Part shown: positions 30,873 to 41,230 of the stretch, piece by piece
How the letters are laid out: each line of letters begins with the position of its first letter
Numbering within the stretch: position 1 is the stretch's first letter
Origin: Polytrichum commune
Taxonomy: Eukaryota; Streptophyta; Polytrichopsida; Polytrichales; Polytrichaceae
DNA: 64,000 nt
Reading direction: 5' to 3'
Assembly: GCA_950295325.1 (NCBI GenBank)
Contig: OX485807.1
Location: forward strand, 11,003,001 to 11,067,000
Notes under the pieces: generated by a model
Told to the model about the DNA's origin: nothing
Seen by the model: the letters and a program-made list of their open reading frames with translations, nothing else
The model's database searches: none
Position numbers and translations under genes: made by a program

Positions 30873-31173
30873 AGAACTGCCTAGGTGTTAAGGCACACTT
30901 GGTAATAATTATTTTAAGCCTAAGCTTCTAGTAACCTACGGTAGGATTTCAACCAATATGCCCAAAATTTTCCCCGAACACGGGCCAATGAACTCAAACG
31001 GCCGTTGTCACTCTTGCGCACTTTAGTAAGTTTCTGGTCCTAAACCCGAAAACTTACCCGGGCTACCTGCGAACGGCCAAATATTAAGGGCCTTGCGCCC
31101 AGTCGCTGGTGGGTCAACTTTTTGGACGAAAAGTCCCTCCCTGCTGGTGGGGGCCTTCCACTGCCTCGCCCAC

Positions 31174-31193
31174 CAGCAGGTGTGGGCTGGCCC
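31174..31193. repeat. Right terminal inverted repeat of the Harbinger element
   Basis: Inward sequence GGGCCAGCCCACACCTGCTG, followed outside by TAA. A subterminal hairpin pairs CTGCTGGTGGG with CCCACCAGCAG between about 31142 and 31180. Confidence 0.85.
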
Positions 31194-31487
31194 TAAGACT
31201 AAAAAGCAACCAATCACAAGGGTGGGAGGCGACACTTTTAAAGTTCCTATATTCTTGCCTCATGTTTAGGTACCAATGGGAGGGTCGGTGGTTGAGGCTT
31301 AAAACCTCCACTTTTAAGCCATGCCACATCATTTGCCACCTAGGCTCGGCACTAAAAAGAGCCGTATGTGTGAACCCTAGATAACTAAAACCGCTTTTAG
31401 ACTAAAACTACTTCTAACTAATGCCAGGTGGGAATGCCCCATAAGAACATTCTCGGGCATATCTTAAGTAGATACAGTGTTAACCTG

Positions 31488-32150
31488 AATCACTGCTCGG
31501 GAAGAACCGGTGGTTAGTTACCGATGAACCGGTTGAGTTTGAGAAATAACCGGATGAAGTTGGAGACTTGAGGAGAATTAGCGATCATTTAAGAGGAATC
31601 TATACTAGAATATATGATATATCTCAAATGAGTGAAAGAAAAACTGGAAGATGTCGACATGTAAGGTGGAAATACCATAAGCCGTGAAAATAGGGTGATT
31701 CGCATTGAAGATCTGGTCTTACAATCCTAAGATAATTTTCCAAGATAGACGAGAAGGGTTCATGAAGAATGAATGCAAGTTGTTTCATTTTTTTCTACCC
31801 TTTACAAAAAATGCTACAATTTTTCAAAGTGGAAAGTTGTCCAAACCCCTACTCGTTCACTAGATTCTCCTTACACCGAACACGGAAATCCGCATTTCCA
31901 TACAAAGTATCGCCTAATTCGGTTACCTCATGAGTACAATACACTTGACTCCCATTGGCTACACTAAGTGTACACACACTCAAGTTGCCGCCGAGCCATG
32001 ATCGGTTTTAGAAATGGCACTTCACCATTATGACGGCGGTCTAGTGCACGGCTAGAGGGTGGTTAACGGGTTATGGTATTTCTACCTTAACCGGTTGGAT
32101 TTACATCACTAGGATCTTGACGGACTATGCCCAAAAACTTCCCAGGCACT
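31488..32150. mobile_element. AACCGGTTGAG-family MITE, copy 1, split by another MITE
   Basis: 31488-31673 and 32088-32150 together match the uninterrupted copy at 43625-43847. Termini resemble TGCTCGGGAAGAACCGG and its inverse (TTCCCAGGCACTGG). The intervening 414 bp are a separate element. Confidence 0.8.
31674..32087. mobile_element. Stowaway-like MITE, AGGTrGAAATACC family, copy 1 (414 bp)
   Basis: Ends AGGTGGAAATACCATAA and, inverted, AGGTAGAAATACCATAA, flanked by TA at 31672-31673 and 32088-32089. The unoccupied relative at 43625-43847 has a single TA at the matching point (ACATG-TA-ACCAG), confirming both boundaries. Other copies: 37832-38275 and 51817-52253. Confidence 0.92.
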
Positions 32151-33170
32151 GGCCTGAATGCCAGTAATGGGTCCCAATTTGGGGACCAACAACTATGGTC
32201 AAGGAGCGACACATGAAAATTGTCACCAATTACAGATATTCCCAGTGATGGGACCATGCCGATCCCTTGCATGTAAGAGCCTTGGGCCCTATTCAACTTG
32301 GCGTGTGTTTTTGACAAAGTTTTCGCAAGTTTTTGACATTTGACACGCAAAAACTTGCACAAAAAGAAATTGCACATCGATTGACACGCATAATTCATAT
32401 TTTGACATGTAGTGTGACTTGTGAAGAAAAAAACCACACATCAATTGACACTTTAAAAACTGAAACAACACATACTACTAGACATGTGACGTTGAGGTGA
32501 CATTTCAAAAGAAAATGTAGGTGTCAATCGACATTCATTTTCATTTTTGAAAACGTCACGAGGCACTTTGGATTTGAAATTGAACGTCAAATGAAATTTA
32601 TCAAACATACACACTTGTAGGCACCAATAGGGGCGGGGCCATGGCCCAGAGCCCCTTGCCCATTTTGAGATGTGCCCATTTTGTCCAAGAATGGGGTTGC
32701 CTTGCACTAAGCCCACACAACAACAGGGGAAGGCTCAACTTAATTAGTATCTTCTTTGCCCAAGCATCCTCAAGTAGTAAGGTAAGGCACATGTTGTTGT
32801 AAGTCACTATTTGGCTTGGCATTTTTTGGAGGGTCCAAGTTTGCAAGGGGGGTGGTTACGGGCAACTACATGTCATGAATATTCTTCACTCATCCACACA
32901 CTATGCGGAGCCTCCAACCAAGTGGATCCAAGATTCCAACTCTTTGAAACGGGGTAGCAAGGCTGAATAATGTTATCTACATGTTGACATCTTTCGTTTT
33001 TTCTTAATTAATTTGAGGTATATTCAATAGATTCCTCTAGAATGATCGGTAATTTTCTTGAAGCCTTGAATTTCAACCGGTTATTTCTCAAACTCAACAG
33101 GTTCATTTGTAAGCAGTAGTTGGTTTTTCCCATTCATTGTTTGTGGCTTATCCAACTCTCTTGCAATATG
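32151..33170. other. No gene recognised; one MITE fragment
   Basis: About 33010-33125 is an inverted partial copy of the AACCGGTTGAG-family MITE (CAACCGGTTATTTCTCAAACTC). Otherwise no supported feature; a stretch at 32300-32580 is rich in TTGACA and TGACACG words. Confidence 0.5.
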
Positions 33171-34250
33171 ATAGATGGGTCTTAATTAGATACCTTTCCT
33201 GTCTAGCCCACCTCTCCTTGGATATGAAATACACGATTGGTATAAGATGGTTTCCAAATCCAAGTGCGGAGGCCATAGCTACTTTCTTCATGATTTTTGG
33301 AGCTCACATGAATACCTTATTCATTATGAGAATGAAGATTTTCTTGTTCATTAAATTGTCATATGAGTCCCCCCATCCCCCCCCCCCCCAGTTATGTTGA
33401 TTATTGAGTCGAAATGGTAATCATGTAATGAGCATGTAATCTAAATTTTCTTTAACCACCTTCTTTTTGGTAACCATTCTTGTAGTCACACCTAACCACA
33501 TGCAACTCATTAAGATAAGTAACCAAATTAGGCATGTCTACCTTAGAAACAACTCATTGGTACCATTCAGACATATAATTTTTTCCCTTGATCCGCTTGA
33601 GGTTTTCTTGTTGACAAGGAAAAAAAAGTTTGAAATCTACAGCTTGATGGTAGATGGGTCCTAAATAGTTACTTTTCCGTCTAGCCAACTACCCTAGCAT
33701 ATGAAACACAGGAGCAGTACGAGATGGTTAGCAAATTCATATCAAAGGCATAGCTGTTTTTTTGATCATTTTCGGAGCTCATATGAACATCTTATTCATT
33801 ATCAAAGTGAAAATTCTCGTGCTCATCAAATGGTCATGTAGGCCCTCCCCAAACATGTGTATTGTTGAGCTTAGAATGATCATGATATCCTGAGCACGTA
33901 GTTCAATCTCTCTTGGGGACATGTGTTTTTGGTATTTGTTCTTGGAGTCAGACCTGATCACTAACCACTCAAATACATAAGGTGGCTGAGGAAGATACGT
34001 AACTAAACTACACACGTCTACCTTAGACCGGAATGTATAACAATATACATCCACCACAAAATTATAAGACAAAATTATCTACATGCACATTTAATAACCG
34101 GGCCCCCCCCCCCCAATTGACATGTTGACTTTTGAACCTAGAATGGTTAGCATATTATGAGCACACACTCCAAGCTCTTTCAGACGCATGTCATTTTAGT
34201 GTTTGTTCTTGGATCCACATCTGACCACATACCACTCAAATATAGGTGTC
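33171..34250. repeat. Diverged tandem triplication, about 0.48-kb unit
   Basis: Units begin at about 33171 and 33651 (TAGATGGGTC), with a third, partial unit at 34080-34250. Shared words include CTCATATGAACA-like, CATGTCTACCTTAGA-like and TGTTCTTGGA. A C-rich tract recurs at the same internal position in each unit (33370-33392, 33842-33850, 34103-34116), longest in units 1 and 3. Confidence 0.7.
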
Positions 34251-35066
34251 TGGAAATTTATTGTTTTGTGTTGGAATCAGGCACGACTACCTTACATGAC
34301 CAGATCTTCTGCAAGCTCAGTGATGACTTTTGCAGACAATGATACCATGAATGTATTCTTAAATTTATTCTACCGCAGGTCTAAAGACTTGCAGCTGGAA
34401 ACACCAATCACGCCGATCAATCTCCTTATAACTTGCTTGGCAACCAATGGTCGGCCCACTTCCAGAAGCCTTTGTGGTGACTAAGATTTATTTCCACATG
34501 ACAATCACAGATTTCAAACATTCGAGAGAGTAAATCAATTGCCAGTTGACAACTTCCACATGGTTTTGTGAGGTAAAGTCATTGATAGTCCAATAGAGAT
34601 TATACATTTGTGATGATAATCAATGTCATAGATTGTCTTTTGTCATCATGGAGCTCTAGGCAGAGTGGACTGGAGTGAACTCGATCCAACCCAACTTAAT
34701 TAGGTCACTTTGTGAACTTTGAAGTTCGACAGTGGTGCTGAATTTTTCAAGCCCTAGTCCATCTAGAATAATATTATGTCATGTTGAAATTAAAACCCAA
34801 CATCATTTCAGTGCAATTCTGTGCATGAAGGGTTCAATAATACTCATAGACTTCAGCGCCTCCCAATCACACAAAAGCGATCAACAGCATTGATTTAGGG
34901 TTTGAAAATGTGCAATGATAAAAGATTGTCTATGATGTGCGAGGACCATATTATACAGTGATGTTTCAGGCATCCCTTGCACAAAATTCACATTCATACG
35001 TGCAACTGAGATAATTAATTAGTGCTAATTGAACTGTCATCGTGATGGTTTTTTCGAGGGCATTCT
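34251..35066. other. Intergenic, 3' of the Tctex1 gene
   Basis: No coding or repeat structure recognised. Confidence 0.5.
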
Positions 35067-38000
35067 TCATGTCAAGTACATGGCCCAAGCGCCAACAACA
35101 CCAAACACTCTATCATTCACAAAGGAAGCAAAGGTGTAGTCATCTGTGTTTGGGTCCCACAAGCACTTGCTCGCAAATTGGAAGCCTTGTTCCCTTTGCT
35201 CTCCGATGACAGTCTGCACCACAATTTTGTACCTTTCCAACCCCATGTCTGGTCCACAAGCACCGTTTATTTACACATCGTTAAGGTATGCAGGTGTTAT
35301 TTGGTTACTTTTCTAAATCACACAACTGTATTTGAGTGGTTTCTAGTTTGGTGAGGAACACATGGTTGAAGAGATTGAACTACGCCTATAAATTTTATCA
35401 ACTACTTAATGAACATGCACTTCTTATAACCATAACTAATTCAAGGGAAGTCCGAGTTTCTAGTTGTTTTTTTTGTTGATGCTTCGTGATAGATTTGCTG
35501 ATATAACACAAGTTTCGTTGTGTAAATTCAATAAGTAGAATTTGGAGACCATAAAAAATTGAATGTAAATAACACATGCATGCCTTACAACCAAACTATG
35601 CACTAGGAATTGGGTTTGTACTATAGCCGATGGCAAGGTGACAAGTATCCATGATTGACGTAGTGGTTAGACCATGGCATAGTCATCAATTACAAGTGAT
35701 AATGTGCCTCCTAGTTTCCAACCAAGAATAGACACATCAACAAAAATCGTTTGGCCTGAGTTGTACGTCATAAACAAGAAAGTGTAATTGAACTCCACAT
35801 AACTTCACTTCAAAGCAATATTTAACATCACAAGGGACCAGGTGATGGATTTCGTATCTTGATTAAATGAAAGGCATGACATAGTACCTTAAGCCTGCAA
35901 AGTGGCAGATTATAAATGTTTGCCAACAAGAGCTTGATTTGACCTACTGCCTCATTCAAGAGATCTATTAGACATAAGTCTATGCATGTTGGTTTACATT
36001 GTGATGTAATCCTAATTACACATTCCTTTGCTTGAGGTTGGATTACATAGGCTTGTAGATCCACTGATGAAAAGTTGTTTAATTTGATGACCTTAGTGTA
36101 GGATGGTCAATTCAAGCTTCAAGAACGGAGTTGAGATGCAAAAGTTATAAGAGAGCAAAGTGAAGATTCCTAATCTCTTGAAACGATCATAAGCCCTCAA
36201 CAACTCCATTAGAGATAAGTAAGTTTCCCTCCATGTTTGAGAATGTGGTACTAGGTAGTCTCAACTCTTTCATCCAATTGGATCATCAAGTTTATATTAG
36301 CCTCTATCCCTCGGAGGTCACCGCACTTCATTGCTCTAGGAAATTAGCCTTTTCGACATGAACTTGATGTACTTTAGTCGTTTGACTTCACGCACTTTAA
36401 AAACTATTTCATTTCACTCATAACACGCATCCAATCTCATCATAACACGTGTCAATTTTATGTCAGTTCATAACTACAAGCCTTGCCATACACCTCTCAA
36501 GCACAGGTCTCCAGTTGAGAAGAGTCACAACATAAGCTCCACATGGCCTTATTTCTATCATGTTGTTGATTATTCCAACCCCAGATTATGCTTTGACCAA
36601 TCTCACGGCCCTTCAACTCTTAACAAACGTGAGCTAAAGTCATTGATTGAAGGGCACTCAAGCACATCACATGTAATACCCAGAAATTGTAAATACCTAA
36701 AGTAGAGAGCCCTTATTTAGTGACTTTTCCTATTAAGACATCTCTATTTGAGTGGTACGTGGTTAGGTGTGGCTCCAAAAAGAGATGTGGTCTAAAAAAA
36801 TTTGGAGAATGATAACCACTCTAAACTCAATAGTCAACATCATTGAGGAGACGTATATGACAATTTGATGAGAATTTTCACTTGGATAATGAACAAAATA
36901 TTCATGTGAACTCCAAACATTATAACAAAAGTGACTATGACCTCAATTTGGATTTGTTGAACATCTCGTACTAGGTATTTATATGCTTCATAAGCTTACA
37001 AGAAGTGGACTAGTTAAAAAAAGTTTACCATTTAGGGGTTGTATACTTTACCTCGAATCTCGTTTTTGACGCCATCGCTAATCTCTCGCGCCCACAAGGG
37101 TGCTTGCTCCATGTCATACACTACGTCCCCAATTTTCTCCCTTAGCAATCTCGTCATGATCTCCTTTGTTTTGCCAGGTAGGAATCGTGTTGATGGTGCA
37201 TATGGCAACTCCGAATGGATCATGACCTACTTTCCCATCCACATGGCAAGCCCACGTTGGTGCGTTAAAGTTTTCCACGTGCCACTTGTCAATACGCGGC
37301 ATGTTCTCAGCACATACTTACATGTACCTTCTTCGAACTTATGTTACGATGATGTAGTCAAAGAGGGTTCAAGGGAGTTGACATAAGGCTATGTGACAAT
37401 ATTGTGAGCACTTCCAACTCCACAACTTGGGTAGAATTAGGAATTGTCTCACCTGATTAGCATTTGTGAATCACGTAGATTGACATTACAGGTTTCAGGA
37501 TCAGAGGTGAGATGCAAAAGGTTATGAGAGGTAAAAATAAAGATTGTCTTGGTCTTTGAGGGATCACATGCATGAGCGCTCACAAGTGTGGTTCATTATT
37601 GAACCTACAGTTGTTGATACATTTTTGCACAAAGTCTCATCTCATTGTAATACATGTCTTTCGGTTGTCCATTCTTACCTACAAATCTTGCGATTTACCA
37701 ATCAAAGTCAAGTGTTCAATGAAGAAGAGTGAACACATACCTTATTTGTTCATGAGACTTTTATCACTCTATACTCTACGATTGACTGTGTTTGAAATAA
37801 GAGAAATACCTGTAGTTTTTCGGTGTTCTTAAGGTAGATATACGGAACACGATAAAAATAAGTTGATTCGAATCGGAAAGTGTGGCTTGAAATTTGTGAA
37901 ATGTTTTTCAAAGATGGAGTAGAGGAAACGATGAGGAATGCAAGTTGTTCCATACTTTTATTCCATAAAAATAGTTAGTTACATTTTCCCAAAGAGGCAA

Positions 38001-38653
38001 GTAAGTCAAACCCCCCTGCTTGTATACAAGAGACTCCCAAATTTGAGCTTCGAAATATCTTACTCTGCATACGAATGCATAGAATAGGGCTAACCAATGA
38101 CACCCAAAAGTGATCACAAGTGATGCGAAACAACACCTATCCGGCCAACCACTACATCCCACCTGTCATTGCATCCTTTTCGGCCACCATTTTTACAATT
38201 AACCATTTTGGATCCACACAAAAATCATTCTATCCCAAATCTAGTGGTCATTCACCAATCTTGGTTTCTCTACCTTCAAGCAGTAGCACTGCATAATTCG
38301 CCTTCGGCATCGCTATTACACAATCTCCCAAACCTTGATCACTAGCTCTGTACGTAATCAAAGCCCTAACTTCAAATGGATCATTCCAAACCCTAATAAC
38401 CCTAATAGTCAAATAACCAGGGCCCCATTGCTGACAATCTTCAGAGAGAAGCCATTGATCTTGAAGAATCTATTTCGATTATTATATAACACTCAATCCG
38501 GATCCTCTCTCATGTGCAACACAAAGTCTTTTGCTGCACCACTGCAAGGATACTTCGTACCTTCGTTCGTGGGGTCATGTTTGAAAGATCTGGCATCGAC
38601 GCCAGTTCCTCCTTCATTTCATGCAGAGTCTCCAACTTCGATGTTTCTGACAT
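35067..38653 (-). CDS. Tctex1-family dynein light chain (DYNLT2B/TCTEX1D2-like), about 149 aa, three exons
   Basis: Exons in order: 38653-38561, 37226-37052 and 35248-35067. Exon 2 encodes PSTRFLPGKTKEIMTRLLRE through REISDGVKNEIR, and exon 3 begins MGLERYKIVVQTVIGEQREQG, then SKCLWDPNTDDYTFASFVND and a hydrophobic VFGVVGAWAMYLT end. This is the complete Tctex1 fold order (two N-terminal helices, then beta strands), closest to the TCTEX1D2 branch. Exons 2 and 3 join in phase (CGA-G / AC-ATG) at GTAAAG..CAG. Exon 1 (MSETSKLETLHEMKEELASM..) ends at a GTACGA donor in the right phase, but the exon 2 acceptor (GTAG) lacks a pyrimidine tract, so the start is less certain; an in-frame ATG at 37223 is the alternative. 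In animals and algae this family serves flagellar/IFT dynein. No lesion is seen. Confidence 0.8.
37832..38275. mobile_element. Stowaway-like MITE, AGGTrGAAATACC family, copy 2 (444 bp)
   Basis: Left end TA-AGGTAGATATACGG; right end TTGGTTTCTCTACCT followed by TC instead of TA. Internal blocks (GAATGCAAGTTGTT, AAAGAGGCAAGTAAGTC, AATGCATAGAAT) match 51817-52253 in reverse orientation. It lies in the first intron of the Tctex1-like gene. Confidence 0.8.
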
Positions 38654-41230
38654 CTTCAAGATGTATGATGCAATAGTAATGCTCCAGCGACGCTTGAAAT
38701 GTAGAGGACAGAAGTTGGTGACCTTGCCTATTAAATCCAACGGTTGTCTCATTCGCTTGTCTCTCTAGCTACCAAGCTCTAGAAGTGACTCATCAGTTTT
38801 CTCCTCCTAGCCATGTAAGAAATTGCATTGAATGTTTCATTCCAGAGATTTACACTTTACACGAGACTTATACGTTGCATTGAATTCTTGAAATCACGAA
38901 AGTCAATGCGCTGAAAGAGGTCTGAAAGTCAAATTCATTTGCACTTGTAGCATTTCAATGCCATTCTACGTGGCAACAAACAGTATATCTGAGAAGCAGA
39001 TATATGATAAGAACACCACACTTCTATGCATGATGATGACAGAAGCAAGTGGACATTATTATAGGTATAACCGGAAAGAAAGAAAGAAAAACACTATAAT
39101 GTTTCCATATGTTACAGGACTGGAGTTCGTGGAAATACCATAGGGTTCTGTCTGGTTTGACACAAAACAATTACATTTGGAGTGAAAATTGTCACATGTC
39201 ATATGCACATTTGGTCAAGACAATGATCAGTTCAACGTGGAAGTTGGCTTTTGGCACTCAAAAGTACACCAAACAACCCCATACAATAGTTTAATTTTCA
39301 AAGCAGTGGGATTGATGTAAAAGTCAAGACTTGGCCATGCACATTATCCATTAAATCATTTCATGGAAGACTCCATGTAGGTTCTTCATCCATCCAAGCT
39401 TCCTTTATCCCTTAGACCCTCAAAGTCTAGTGTAAAGCCAAATAGGACAATTTTGGCTTTTCTACCAATGCTAGATTTAGATTTCAAATGTTGCAGGCCC
39501 ACAAGCTTCAGTGAAAACCGGCCTTAAAAAGTGTTTATGAATGTCATACCCATTAATAGAGGAGTTGTCTCCTAGAAGAAAGTTGTAATATTCACCGCTC
39601 TCTCTAATCATATCAACATCCCATGCATTCTATGGACCGGCAACCTTAGTTAAACTCCAAATGTTTTTTGGAGCCCAATTTGGACCTCTCATACATACGA
39701 TATTTTGAAACTATGCAACGTGATTATAGATTGTAATAGGACTCCTTGATAGATAGTCATAGCTTGTTGTCTTGCAAGGTTATTCTTCTTGGCACCCACG
39801 CAAAGTAACTCGAAAGGACTTCGATAGACATTTCAAATCATCCAGTTACCAATATAAAGAGAGATTTCACAATTAGTATGAACATGCTAAAAGAGTACAA
39901 TCCTAAAGCATACGGAGGAACATATTAAATAAAAACAAGAGGTAACGAAGTAGAATTGGAAATGATAAGCCAAAAATGAAGTTCAGAAGTTTCAATTATT
40001 TGCTAGATAGACATCTCTATTTTGAGGTGGTAAAATTTCTTGGACAAGAGAATAGACGAGGTATATATGGATACCAAACACATCTTTAATATTCATTAGT
40101 TTGACTTGTCTCAAAGCAATCACAAAAGCAACGGCATCCCAAAATCTTAATACTATTCATTGTACATTCATACAACTTCATGTTGGTGGTGATTGGTAGA
40201 CCAGTGTTGATATGGTATGATATAGGTGAATGCATGGTTCAATAAACAAAATCAATAATGGTATCAAAGAACCTACCCATGGGCATTAGAATTGTAGTAC
40301 CAATCAATCAAATATTGATATTTAGTATGTCAAGGTGAGAGAATCGGAGTGTATACCCAAGTTACTATTGAATCAATACCATTTTGATACTAAGGCAATT
40401 TCGTCCAGGTATGAAGGTTCTTGCATGGTATATATACCCAAATGTTATTAAAAACAAACACATCGTCAAAGATCATACCCTACTAGAACCCAAAAAAAGT
40501 AAAATCCTCATTATAGATAAACAAATGGTATAAAAATAATACAATACTATTCCAACACTGGTAGGTACATCACAGTATCAGTTACATCCATGGGTTTGTA
40601 ATGTGATGGCCACCAAATGTAAGCAATGAAACAAAGTACACTAATGCTTCAGACAACAGATTTTCTTTCAACATATGATCTGATCAGAGGAAGATTGACG
40701 AAGAGCTGTACAGGTGCTAGGGTTCAATGAAACGAGTGGCATGCAAAGGAGTAGTGAAACCAAAAAATGGCAAGAATGATTAGAAAGAATTGGTGATCCC
40801 ATATACCTACCCCTAAATATACGTATGTATGTGTGTTTTTATATATAAGCATTCCTAGAATATTACTATACAAACAAGAACAAGCATGGCATGCTTTTCA
40901 ATAAGCTGGCATTAAACAATATTGAACTCTTTCAGGGACACCTTCATGCCCGTACGTAAAACATTATATTTACACCTACAATTACTAGGTCTCAAGAAAA
41001 TGATCATCCGCATTGACCTACTACAGCCGATTTCATGAAGACTAAGCCTATCTGTCAAACCGATATCCACCTACTCTGTACTGCTCAAAAATGCTGTACA
41101 GTAGTTGATGTCAAGCAAATTCAGGTAAAGAATGCCGCCTTTTTCATAACCAAGAACCTGGTTCCCCTTGTGGAGTACCTCTTATTGGTTTGTTTACCTG
41201 GAACAAAAGAATTATGGGTGGAGTCGACCC
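38654..41230. other. Intergenic between the Tctex1-like and GAUT genes
   Basis: No gene recognised. 39380-39530 distantly resembles the CACTTCACACA-family MITE (CCCTCAAAGTCTAGTGTAAAG, TTTTCTACCAATGCTAGA, TTCAAATGTTGCAGG) and may be an old member. Confidence 0.45.

Larger units (their letters stand above)
15936..31193 (+). mobile_element. PIF/Harbinger DNA transposon interrupted by a Gypsy element
   Basis: Flanked by TAA on both sides (15933-15935, 31194-31196), the 3-bp TTA/TAA duplication typical of PIF/Harbinger. The ends read inward GGGGGCCCCCACACATACTG and GGGCCAGCCCACACCTGCTG, 14 of 20 identical without gaps. Inverted similarity reappears further in (16182-16243 against 30811-30872). 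It carries the two divergent genes expected of the superfamily: a Myb/SANT-like ORF1 on the minus strand, now split, and a DDE transposase on the plus strand (29398-30633). Without the 11,506-bp Gypsy insert the element would be 3,752 bp, a normal Harbinger size. Confidence 0.88.

Noticed and set aside
33370-33392. C-run as a possible assembly gap or sequencing error
   Set aside because: Equivalent C-rich tracts occur in the sister units, so it is more likely real, though its length is uncertain.
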